Shown here: positions 5,290 through 17,400 of the stretch, in pieces
Numbering within the stretch: position 1 is the stretch's first letter
How the letters are laid out: every line of letters starts with the position of its first letter
The notes under the pieces: model-generated
What the model saw: the letters and a program-made list of their open reading frames with translations, nothing else
The model's database searches: none
Told to the model about the DNA's origin: nothing
Assembly (NCBI RefSeq): GCF_003391135.1
Contig: NZ_CP031455.1
Coordinates: 2,170,001-2,234,000, forward strand
DNA: 64,000 nt
Direction: 5' to 3'
From: Streptoverticillium olivoreticuli subsp. olivoreticuli
Lineage (GTDB): Bacteria; Actinomycetota; Actinomycetes; Streptomycetales; Streptomycetaceae
Translations under genes and position numbers: made by a program

Positions 5290-8200
5290 TTAATTCCGGT
5301 CGGTCAGCCATTGCTGAACGGCTTCCGCCGCCAAGGCCGCGTGATCCTCCATCATCGTGAAGTGGTCGCCGGGGACATTCACGGCTGCATGAGCCGGACC
5401 CCATGCCGACGATTCCGGCGCGCTTGCCGCCGAACCGCCTTCCGCGGAAGTCGGGAACGACTCCGTGGCCTCGACGGACAGCACCGGGGCGGCGATCGGC
5501 GTGGGATGCCAGTCCATGAACAGGCGCATGTAGGCGCCCATCGCGGTCAGCCTGGCCTCGTCCACCGCGCCGAACATCTTCTCCCGCTCGAACATCTTGC
5601 CCGTGAGCGTCGTCTGGATCCAAGGCAGCGCTTCACCACGCGGCAGATAGGTGTCCAGCAATACGACGGCGGCCGTCGCTATTCCCCGCTGCTCCAGCCG
5701 CTGCGCCACGGCGTGTGCGATCCAGCCGCCCGACGAACGGCCCACGAGGGCAAAGGGCTTGTCGCCGGAGCACCGCAGTACGGCCTCCGCCTGCATTTCC
5801 ACGATGGCGTCGATATTCGCGGGGAGGTATTCGCCCTTGACGAATCCGGGTTCGGGCAGGACGGTGACGTCCCGGCGCCCCCGGAAGCTCGCGGCGAAGC
5901 GCGCGTATTCGCGTGGACCGGAGATGGCGACGAGGGACGGGAAGCAGATCAGCTGCGGTCCCGTATTCCCCTTGGAGAGCCGCACCAGCTTCGGCGGGTT
6001 CTCCAGCTCCGCAGCCGTGCGGAACGACGGCCGCAGCCGCGAGGCGGCCATGAGCAGTTGGGTGCCGGCGACCGACTCCCCGTCCGCGAGCGCCTGCCGG
6101 AACAGGCCCTCGACGGTCGACCCGGACTCCGTGCGCGCGGGCGCCGGAGCCCCCGGGGCCGGCGCGGCGCCGTCCGCCGCCGCGCCCGGCTGCCCGCCGG
6201 TCAGCTGCGAGCGCAGATGGTCGGCGACCGCCTCCGGCGTGCCCTGGTCGAAGAGCAGCGTCGGCGGCAGGCTCAGGCCGGTGGCCTGGTCGAGCCGGTT
6301 GCGGATCTCCACGGCGGTCAGCGAGTTGAGCCCGAGCTCCAGGAGGGACTGCCCTGGTTCGACCGCGTCCGGTGTGGCGTGGCCGAGCACGGTCGCCACG
6401 TGCGTGCGGACCAGGTCGAGCACGGCCTTCGCCTGCTCGGCCGCGCCCAGCCCGGCGAGCCGCTGGGCGAGCGACGGCCCGGCCGGGGCCGCGGCCTCCG
6501 CGGCCCGCCGGGCCGGGACCCGGACCAGGCCCCGCAGCAGCGGCGGCACCGCACCGGAAGCGGCCTGGGCGCGCAGGGCCGGGAGGTCCAGCCGTACGGG
6601 CACCAGGACCGCCTCGTCCACCGCGCCCGCGGTGTCGAGGAGGGCGAGGCCCTGCTCGGAGGTGAAGGCGGCCACACCCGCGCGGTTCATCCGCTCCACG
6701 TCGGTGTCGGCCATCTGCCCCGTCATGCCGCTGCGTTCGGCCCACAGGCCCCAGGCCAGCGAGACGGCGGGCAGCCCCTGGGCCCGGCGCTGCTGCGCGA
6801 GGGCGTCGAGGAAGGCGTTGGCCGCCGCGTAGTTGGCCTGGCCGGCGCCGCCGAAGGTGCCCGAGGCGGAGGAGAACAGCACGAACGCCGACAGGTCCAT
6901 CCCCGCGGTGAGTTCATGCAGGTTGAGCGCGCCGTCCACCTTGGGGCGCAGGACCGCGTCGACACGGTCGGGGGTCAGCGACTCCACCACACCGTCGTCG
7001 AGCACACCGGCCGCGTGCACCACACCGGTCAGCGGGTGCGCGGCGGGGATCGAAGCGAGCAGCGCGGCGAGCGCGTCCCGGTCCGCGGCGTCGCACGCGG
7101 CCCAGGTCACCGTGGCGCCCAGGGCCGTCAGCGCCGCCTCCAGCTCCACCGCGCCCGTGGCCTCGCGGCCGCGGCGGCCGGCCAGCACCAGGTGCCGTAT
7201 GGCGTGCGCGGACGCCAGGTGCCGGGCGACCAGGCCGCCGAGCACGCCGGTCGCGCCGGTGACGAGCACCGTCCCCTCCGGCCCGCCGAACACCGTCCTG
7301 TCGTCCACGTCCGGGGTGGCGGGCACCCGGGCGAGGCGGGGCGCGAAGACCCCGCCGTCCCGGACGGCCAGCTGCGGCTCGCCGGAGGCGAGCGCCTTGG
7401 GCAGGGCGGTGAACGACGCGTCCTGGCCGTCGAGATCGAGCAGGACGAACCGGTCCGGGTGTTCGGACTGCGCCGACCGCACCAGGCCCCACACCGCGGC
7501 GTGCGCCGGGTCGGTCAGCTCCGCACCGGCCCGCACCGCCACCGCGCCGCGCGTCACCAGCACCAGCCGGGACCGTACGAAGCGCTCGTCGCCCAGCCAG
7601 GACTGCACCAGGCCGAGCGCCCGGTGGACCGCGCTGTGCACGGGGGCGCCGGAAGGCCGCGTGTCACAGGGCACGAACACGAGGTCCGGGGCGGTGCCGT
7701 CCGGGGTGAGCCCGTGGCGCAGCGCGTCGAGGTCCTCGTACGCGGTGACCGGCGCCCCCGCCGACTTCAGTGCGGGCAGCAGCTCCGAACCGTCACCGCC
7801 GAGCGCGGCCCAGCGGGTCGCGCCCGCCGGGGCCGGCCCGGTGGGGACGGCGGTCCAGTCGAGGCGGAACAGCGCGTCGTGGAAGGCCGTGTGAGCACCC
7901 TTCAGCTGCTCGGGGGCCACCGAGCGGACGGCGAGGGAGGCCACCGACGCCACGGGGCGCCCGGTGGCGTCGGCCACCGTCACGGACACCGCGTCGGTCC
8001 CGGCCGGTGCGAGCCGGACCCGCAGCGCGGCGGCTCCGACGGCGTGCAGGGCGACGCCTTCCCAGGCGAAGGGGAGGCGGATCCGCCCGGCGCCCGTTCC
8101 GTCGTCCGGCTGCTGGAGGAAGCCGCCGAGGGCCATCGCGTGCAGCGCGGCGTCCAGGAGTGCGGGGTGCAGGCCGAAGCGGGCCGCGTCTTGCGCCTGT

Positions 8201-11200
8201 TCCTCCGGCAGCCGGACCTCGGCGAAGACCTCCTCGCCACGGCGCCAGGCGGCGCCCAGGCCCTGGAAGACGGGCCCGTAGCCGAGGCCGGTGGCGGCGA
8301 AGCGCTCGTAGAGGCCGCGGACGTCGACCGGCTCGGCGTCCGCCGGGGGCCAGACGTCCAGGGGCTCCCGGTCGGCCGGGCCGTGGGCGGCGAGGACACC
8401 GGTCACATGACGGACCCACTGCGGGTCGGCGTCCGCGGGCGCGCCCTCCGGCCTGGAGTACACGCTCACGCGGCGGCGCCCCGCCTCCCCGGGCCCGCCG
8501 ACGACCAGCTGGAGCTGGACGGCGCCGTGCTCGGGCAGCACGAGCGGGGCCTCCATGGTGAGCTCCTCCACCCGGTCGCAGCCGACGGCGTCGCCCGCCC
8601 GCAGGGCGAGTTCCACGAAGGCGGTACCCGGCAGCAGGACGGTGTCCGCCACCGCGTGATCGGCCAGCCAGGGGTGCGTCTTCAGGGACAGCCGGCCGGT
8701 GAGGAGGAACCCTTCGGAGTCCGGCAGCGGCACCGCGGCACCCAGCAGCGGGTGTCCGGCGGCGTCGAGCCCGGCCGAGGAGACGTCCCCGGTCCCGGCG
8801 GCCGGCTCCAGCCAGTACCGCTGCCGCTGGAACGCGTAGGTCGGCAGCTCCACCCGGCGCACGGTCCGGCCACCGGCGGCGGGCACGGCGGCCCAGTCGA
8901 CCGGCACGCCCCGCACATCGGCGCGGGCCAGCGCCTCCAGCAGCGTCGCGGTCTCAGCACGCCCGGCGCCGAGCACCGGTGCGAACACCGCGTCGGTGCC
9001 GTCGGGCAGGCACTGCCCGCCGAGCGCCGAGAGCACGCCGTCCGGGCCGAGCTCCAGGAAGGTGGTCACACCCTCGTCGGCGAGCCGCCGGACGCCGTCG
9101 GCGAACCGTACGGCCTCGCGGACGTGCCGCACCCAGTAGTCGGCGGAGCACAGCTCCTCCGGCGCGGCGAGGTTTCCGGTGACGTTGGACACGACCGGGA
9201 TCCGGGGCCGGTCGTACGTCAATTCCCGTGCCACAGCCATGAATTCGGCGAGCATGGGCTCCATCAGCAGCGAGTGGAAGGCGTGCGACACCCGCAGCCG
9301 ACGGGTCTTGCGCCCCCGCTCCTCGAAGCGGGCGGCGACCCGCAGGACGGCGTCCTCGTCGCCGGAGACCACCACCGACGAGGGGCCGTTGACGGCCGCG
9401 ACGCTCGTCCGCCCGTCGAGCAGCGGCAGCACCTCGTCCTCGCCCGCCTGCACGGCGACCATGGCACCGCCCGCGGGCAGCGCCTGCATCAGCCGGCCGC
9501 GGGTGGCGACCAGCAGGGCCGCGTCCTCCAGGGACAGCACTCCGGCGACGTGCGCGGCGACCAGCTCACCGATGGAGTGCCCGCCCACGAAGTCCGGGCG
9601 TACGCCCCAGGACTCCACGAGCCGGAACAGCGCCACCTCCACCGCGAACAGCGCGGCCTGGGTGAACGCCGTCCCGCCCAGCGCTTCTTCGTCACCGCCC
9701 CAGACGACCTCGCGCACCGACCCTGCCATGTGCCGGTCCAGCTCGGTGACCACGGCGTCGAAGGCGGCGGCGAAGACGGGGAAGGCGCCGTACAGCTCGC
9801 GGCCCATGCCCACGCGCTGGCTGCCCTGCCCGGTGAAGAGGACCGCCAGCCTGCCCTCGGCCACGGACCCGCGCACCAGGCCCGGCGCGGAGCGGTCCTC
9901 GGCCAGGGCCGTCAGCGCCTCGGCGAAGCCCGCACGGTCCTCGGCCAGCACCACGGCCCGGCAGTCCAGTCGGGACCGGGTGGCCGCCAGGGAGTACGCG
10001 ACGTCGGCGGCGGCCGCGCCGGAGCCGGGCCCGGCGAGCGACAGCAGCCGCAGCGCCTGGCCGCGGAGCGCGGCCTCGGACCGGCCCGACACCACCCACG
10101 GCAGGAGGCCGCCGTCGGCGGTGTCCGCGACGGGCTCCACCGGTCCGGCCGGTGCCTCCTCCACGATGACGTGGGCGTTGGTGCCGCTGATGCCGAACGA
10201 GGACACACCGGCCCGGCGCGGCTCCGCGCCCTCGGGCCAGGGCACCGTCTCGGTCAACAGCCGTACGGCTCCGGCCGTCCAGTCGACGTGCGGCGACGGC
10301 TCGTCCACGTGCAACGACCGCGGCAGCACGCCGTGCCGCATCGCCAGCACCATCTTGATCACACCGGCGACACCGGCGGCCGCCTGGGTGTGCCCGAGGT
10401 TGGACTTCACCGACCCCAGGAGCAGCGGCCGGTCCTCGGCGCGCTCCTGGCCGTAGGTGGCGAGGAGGGCGCCCGCCTCGATCGGGTCGCCGAGCGTGGT
10501 GCCCGTGCCGTGCGCCTCGACCGCGTCGACCTGCTGCGGCGTCAGCCGGGCGCTCGACAGCGCCTGGCGGATCACCCGCTGCTGGGCGGGGCCGTTGGGG
10601 GCGGTGAGGCCGTTGCTCGCGCCGTCCTGGTTGACGGCGGAGCCGCGCACGACCGCGAGCACGGGGTGCCCGTTGCGGCGTGCGTCGGAGAGCCGCTCCA
10701 GCAGCAGCACGCCCGCGCCCTCGGAGAAGCCGGTGCCGTCGGCGGCGGCCGCGAACGGCTTGCAGCGGCCGTCCGGGGCCAGCCCGCGCTGGCGGCTGAA
10801 CTCGATGAACGAGCCCGGCGTGGACATCACCGTCACGCCCCCGGCCAGGGCGAGGGTGCACTCGCCCTGCCGCAGCGCCTGCGCCGCCAGGTGGAGGGCC
10901 ACCAGGGACGACGAGCACGCCGTGTCGACGGTGACGGCGGGGCCTTCGAGCCCGAAGGTGTAGGACACCCGGCCGGAGACGATGCTGCCGGCGGCCCCCT
11001 GGCCGAGCCCGTAGTCGTGGTACATCACACCGGCGAAGACACCGGTCCGGCTGCCGCGCACGGTCTCCGGGTCGATGCCCGCACGCTCGAATGCCTCCCA
11101 GGACGTCTCCAACAGCAGCCGCTGCTGCGGGTCCATCCCCAGGGCCTCGCGCGGCGAGATCCCGAAGAACGCCGGGTCGAACTCCCCCGCGTCGTGCAGG

Positions 11201-11409
11201 AATCCGCCGTCACGGGCGTAGCTCCTGCCGGGCGCGTCGGGGTCGGGGTCGTAGAGATTCTCCAGGTCCCAGCCTCGGTCCTCCGGGAAGCCGGACACCA
11301 CGTCACGGCCGTCGGAGAGCAGCTGCCACAGCTCCTCGGGGGAGGTCACCCCGCCGGGGTAGCGGCAGCTCATGGCCACGATCGCGATCGGCTCGTCGTC
11401 GGTGACAAC
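5290..11409 (-). other. PKS module D3: KS-AT(malonyl)-DH variant-KR-ACP(GLNSL)-TE
   Basis: KS about 11400-10150; AT about 9860-8800, with HAFH near 9275; DH about 8750-7970, with [10 protein letters not shown] again; KR about 7270-6650; ACP about 6420-6210, where the residue before the pantetheinylated Ser5221 is Asn (GLNSL). A roughly 60-residue linker leads to the TE, about 6030-5290. Its nucleophile motif is GRSSGG with Ser5417 (codon 5734-5736), and a late GDHF supplies the catalytic His. This is the usual type I TE that releases a macrolactone or a free acid. The AT differs from the other malonyl ATs in the window. Confidence 0.85.
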
Positions 11410-14400
11410 GGCCGCGACGGGCGGCGCGGCCGCGGCGGCGGCACCCGATCCGAGCAGCTCGGACCGTATGTACCGGGCGAGTTCGGCGGGCGTGGGGTAG
11501 TCGAAGACGAGCGTGGCGGGCAGCCGCAGGGCCGTCTCGGCGTTCAGCCGGTTGCGCAGCTCGACCGCGGTCAGCGAGTCGAAACCGAGCTCCTTGAAGG
11601 CGCGTCCGGCCTCGATGTCCCGCGCGTCGCCGTGCCCGAGCACGGCGGCCACCTGGGTCCGTACGAGCTCCAGCAGCACGGCGTCCCGCTCGGCCTCGGG
11701 CAGCCCGGTCAGCCGCCGTTCCAGCGGCGAGCCGTCGCCGGACACCGCTTCCACCGCCCGCCGCGCGGGGGCCCGCACGAGGCCCCGCAGCAGCGCCGGT
11801 ACGGCGCTCCCGGAAGCGGCCCGGGCACGGAGGGCGGCGAGGTCCAGCCGTACGGGCAGGAGCACCGCGTCGTCCGCGCTCCCGGCCGCGTCGAACAGGG
11901 CCAGGCCCTCCGCGGACGACAGCGCGGTGACGCCGCCCTGCCGCATGCGCCGCACCTGCCGGTCACCGAGGTGCCCGGTCATGCCGCTGCGCTCGGCCCA
12001 GAAGCCCCAGCCCAGCGACACCGCGGGCAGGCCCTGGGCGCGCCGGTGCCCGGCGAGGGCGTCCACGAAGGCGTTGGCCGCCGCGTAGTTGGCCTGGCCC
12101 GCGCCACCGATGGTCCCGGAGACGGACGAGAACAGCACGAACGCCGACAGGCCGGAACCGGCCGTGAGCTCGTGCAGGTTGAGCGCGGCGTCGACCTTGG
12201 GCCGCAGCACCGCGTCCAGCTGTTCCGGGGTCAGCGACTCCACGACCCCGTCGTCGAGGACACCTGCGGCGTGCACGACACCCGTCAGGGGGTGGCCGGC
12301 GGGCACCGACTCCAGCAGGGCGGCCAGCGCGGCGCGATCGGCGGCGTCACAGGCCGCGACCGTCACGGAAGCACCGGCCGCGGTCAGCTCGGCCTCCAGC
12401 TCGGCGGCGCCCTCGGCGTCCCGCCCGCGACGGCCGACGAGCAACAGGTGCCGTACACCGTGCTCGGCGACGAGGTGACGGGCCACGAGGCCGCCCAGCG
12501 TGCCGGTCGCGCCGGTCAGCAGGACCGTGCCTTCGGGGTCCCAGGAGAACCTCTCCTCGGAGACCGCGGCACGGGCCAGCCTGGGTGCGAATACGTCGCC
12601 TCGACGCACCGCGAGTTGCGGCTCGTCCGTGGCGAGGGCGGCGCGCAGCACGTCGGCGGGCGCGTCGTCGTCCACGTCCAGCAGCACGAAGCGGCCGGGG
12701 TGCTCGGACTGCGCGGAGCGCAGCAGGCCCCACACGGCGGCCGCCGCCGGATCCTGTACGTCGTCGCCCGTACCCGCCGCGACCGCGCCCCGGGTCAGCA
12801 CGACCAGCCGGGCCGCCGCGAACCGCTCGCCGGCCAGCCACGACCGCACCAGCTCCAGCGCCCGGTGCAGCGCGCCGCGTACCCCGGCGGCGTCCATGGC
12901 GGCGGCCGGGGCGAACGAGGCGAACACCGTCCCGGGAAGCGGCTCGCCCGCGGCCACGGCCCGGTCCAGCGCCCCCAGGTCGGGGAGGACGGCCGCGCCG
13001 GGGAGGACGTCGCCGCCCAGGGCGGCCCAAGAGGCGACGGCGGTTTCCGCCGGAACCTCGACACGGGCCCAGTCCACCCGGAACAGCGCGTCCCGCGCCA
13101 CCCCGCGAGCGGTGCCCAGCTGCTCCGCCGAGACGGGCCGGGTCACCAAGGCGTCGACAGAAGCGACGGGTTCGCCGCTCGCGTCGGCCACCAGTACCGA
13201 CAGCCCGCCCCGCCCCGTCGGCGACAGGCGCACCCGCAGCGCGGTGGCACCGGTGGCCCGCAGGGACACACCGTTCCAGACGAACGGGAGGCTGGGCCGG
13301 GTCCCCTCGCGGTCGTCGGCACCGGCGCCGGCCGCCACGGCGTGCAGGGCGGCGTCGAGCAGCGCCGGGTGGACACCGAACCTTCCGGCCTCCGCGCGCT
13401 GCTCCTCCGGCAGGGCGACCTCGGCGAAGACGTCGTCGCCACGGCGCCACACCGCGCGCAGCCCCTGGAACGCGGGCCCGTACCCCAGGCCCGCCTCGGC
13501 CAACTGCCCGTACAGACCGCCGGTCCCGACGGGCTCGGCACCGGGCGGCGGCCAGGCGGCCAGGCCGCTCGCGCCCACCGCTCCGGCGGCACCGGATGCT
13601 TCGGGGACGAGCATGCCGGCGGCGTGCCGCGTCCAGGGCTCGTCGGAGGCGTCGTCGCTCTCCGGCCGCGAGTACACGCCCACCGACCGGCGGTCGGTCC
13701 CGTCCGGCGCGCCGACCACGAGCTGTACGTGGACGGCACCGTGCTCGGGCAGCACCAGCGGCGCCTCCAGGGTCAGTTCCTCCACCCGGTCGCAGCCGAC
13801 GGCGTCACCGGCCCGCAGCGCGAGCTCGACGAACGCGGTTCCCGGCAGCAGCACATGACCCAGCACCGTGTGATCGGCGAGCCACGGGTGCGACTTCAGG
13901 GACAGCCGGCCGGTGAGCACCGAACCATGGGCGTCGGCCAGCGTCACCACCGCGCCCAGCAACGGGTGTTCCGTCGCGCCGAGCCCGGCCGAGGTCACAT
14001 CGCCGGGAGTGGCGGCCGAGGGTTCGAGCCAGTAGCGCCGGTGCTGGAAGGCGTAGGTGGGAAGGTCGACCTGCCGGACGCCCGCGAAGAGCGGGCGCCA
14101 GTCGACGGACGCACCGGCTGTGTGTGCTTCGGCGAGGGAGGTCAGGAAGCGGTCGAGGCCGCCCTCGTCACGGCGGAGGGAGCCGACGGCCGAGATCTCG
14201 ACGTGCGCGTCCTCGGCGGTCTGCTGGATACCGACCGTCAGCACGGGGTGTGCGCTGGCCTCGATGAAGATGCCCAGGCCGTCGGCCAGCATGCTACGTA
14301 CGGTCTCGTCGAAACGGACCGTCTGACGAAGGTTGCGGTACCAGTACCCCGCGTCCATGACGGCCGTGTCGATCAACTCAGCCGAGACCGTGGAATAGAA

Positions 14401-17400
14401 CGGCACCGAAGAGGAACGCGGCTCGATCCCGGACAGGATCTCCAGCAGCTCGCCCTCGATCCGCTCCACATGCGCGGAATGCGAGGCGTAATCCACCGGA
14501 ATCCGACGAGCGCGGACCTCATTCGATTCACACGTGGCAAGCAGCTCGCCCAGAGCGTCTACATCGCCCGAAACCACCACTGCGGACGGGCCGTTCACCG
14601 CAGCAACCGAAAGACGGTCGCTCAGCAGCGCCTCGACCTCACCGACAGGCAAGGAAACCGAGACCATCCCACCCTGACCGGAGAGCGCCAGCAACGCCTT
14701 GCTCCGCAGCGCGACCACCTTCGCCGCATCGTCCAGCGACAGCGCACCCGCGACGCACGCCGCGGCAATCTCGCCCTGCGAGTGACCGATCACGGCCGCG
14801 GGCTCAACACCGTACGAGCGCCACAACTCCGCCAGGGAGACCATCACCGCGAACAACGCAGGCTGGACAACATCCACCCGCTCAAGCAACGCCGCGCCAC
14901 GCAGCACATCGGTCAACGACCAGTCCACATACGGCGCCAGCGCAGCCTCACACTGAGCAACCCGCTCCGCAAAGACCGGCGAGGCATCCAACAGCCCCGC
15001 CGCCATCCCCACCCACTGCGAACCCTGACCCGGGAAGACAAGCGCCACCCGGCCGCCCGTGCCCGCGACACCGCGCACCATGTCCGGCGTGCCGAGGCCC
15101 TCCGCCAAGGACGTCAGACCGGCTCGGAATTCCTCCGCGTCTCGTCCCAGCAGCACCGCGCGGTGTTCGAAGGAGGAGCGCGCGGTCACCAGCGACGCCC
15201 CCACCTCCGCCGCCGTCAGCTCCGGCCGGCCCGTCACATGCGTCAGCAGTCGTGCGGCCTGTGCCCGAAGCGCCGCGTCCGACTTGGCCGACAGGACCCA
15301 CGGCAGCAGGCCGACGACAGGCTCGGCGGTGTCCGGCTCGACCGCCGGCTCGGGTGCCTGCTCCAGTACGACGTGGGCGTTCGTACCGCTGATGCCGAAC
15401 GAGGACACGCCCGCACGGCGCGGCCGCTCCGCCTCCGGCCACGGCACCGACTCGGTGAGCAGCTCGACCGCGCCGGCCGACCAGTCGACGTGCGGCGACG
15501 GCTCGTCCACGTGCAACGACCGCGGCAGCATGCCGTGTTGCATCGCCAGCACCATCTTCATCACACCCGCCACACCGGCAGCCGCCTGCGTATGACCGAT
15601 GTTGGACTTCACCGAGCCCAGCAGCAACGGACGATCGTCCGCCCGCTCCTGGCCGTACGTCGCCAGCAGGGCCTGCGCCTCGATCGGGTCGCCCAGCGTC
15701 GTACCCGTACCATGCGCCTCCACCGCATCGACATCCGCAGCAGACAGACCCGCACTCGCCAACGCCTGCCGGATCACCCGCTGCTGCGAAGGACCATTCG
15801 GCGCCGTCAAACCATTCGACGCACCATCCTGATTGACAGCCGAACCACGCACCACAGCCAGCACCTTGTGCCCGTTGCGACGCGCGTCGGACAGCCGCTC
15901 CAGCAGCAGCACACCCGCGCCCTCGGAGAAGCCCGTGCCGTCCGCGGCGCCCGCGAACGCCTTGCAGCGGCCGTCCGGGGAAAGCCCGCGCTGACGGCTG
16001 AACTCCACGAACAGGCTCGGCGCCGACATCACGGTCACACCGCCCGCGAGCGCCAGCGTGCACTCGCCCTGGCGCAGCGCCTGCGCCGCCAGATGCAACG
16101 CCACCAGCGACGACGAACACGCCGTGTCCACCGTGACCGCCGGACCTTCGAGCCCGAAGGTGTACGAGACGCGGCCGGAGACGATGCTTCCGGCGCTGGG
16201 GTTGCCCGGTCCGCCGTCCGGGCCCTGCTGGAGCCCGTAGTCGTGGTACATCACGCCGGCGAAGACACCAGTACGGCTGCCGCGCACGATTTCCGGATCG
16301 ATGCCCGCACGCTCGAACGCCTCCCAGGACGTCTCCAGCAGCAGGCGCTGCTGCGGGTCCATGGCGACGGCCTCGCGCGGGGAGATCCCGAAGAACGCCG
16401 GGTCGAAGTCGCCCGCGTCGTAGAGGAATCCGCCTTCGCGGGCGTAGCTCTTGCCGGGGGTGTCGGGGGTGGGGTCGTAGAGCTCCTCCACGTTCCAGCC
16501 ACGGTCCTCGGGGAAGCCGGAGATCGCGTCCCCGCCCTCGGCGAGCAGCTGCCACAGCTCCTCGGGGGAGGTCACCCCGCCCGGGTAGCGGCAGCTCATG
16601 GCCACGATCGCGATCGGCTCGTCGTGCGCGGCCCGTGCCGGGGCCGTGCCCGTGGAACCGGTACGGGTGCCCGCCAGTTCCCGCTTGAGGTGCCGGGCGA
16701 GGGCGGTGGGGCTGGGGTGGTCGAAGACAAGGGTGGCGGGGAGCCGCAGACCGGTGGCCGCGTTCAGGCGGTTGCGGAGCTCCACGGCGGTGAGGGAGTC
16801 GAAGCCCAGCTCCTTGAACGCCCGCCCGGCTTCGACTGAGTCCGTCCCGGCATGGCCGAGCACGGCGGCCACATGGGTGCGGACGAGCTCCAGGAGCAGG
16901 GTGTCCCGCCCGTTCTCCGACAGGCCGGCGAGCCGCTGCTTGAGCGGCGAGTCGCCCGTGCCGTCGGCGGCCGTGTCGACCGCGCGCCGCGCGGGTACGC
17001 GGACGAGTCCACGCAGCAGTCCCGACACCCCGCCGGTGAGGGCGCGGGCCCGGAGCACGGGGATGTCCAGGCGCACGGGCAGGAGGGCCGCTTCGGCCAC
17101 GGTCCCGGCGGCGTCGAACAGCGCGAGGCCCTCTTCCGACGTCAGCGGGGTGATGCCGCCCTCACGCATGCGCCGGACGTCCTCGTCGTCGAGGTGTCCG
17201 GTCATGCCGCTGCGCTCGGCCCAGAAGCCCCAGCCCAACGAGACGGCAGGCAGGCCCTGGGCGCGCCGGTGTGCGGCGAGGGCGTCGAGGAAGGCGTTGG
17301 CCGCCGCGTAGTTGGCCTGGCCGGCGCCGCCGAACGTACCGGCGGCGGAGGAGAACAGCACGAACGCCGACAGGTCCATTCCCGCGGTGAGTTCATGCAG

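Noticed and set aside
5287..16839. Plus-strand frame open for 11.5 kb opposite PKS gene D
   Set aside because: Long antisense open frames arise from GC-ending codons in PKS genes; the translation is low-complexity Arg/Gly/His/Gln and has no domain.
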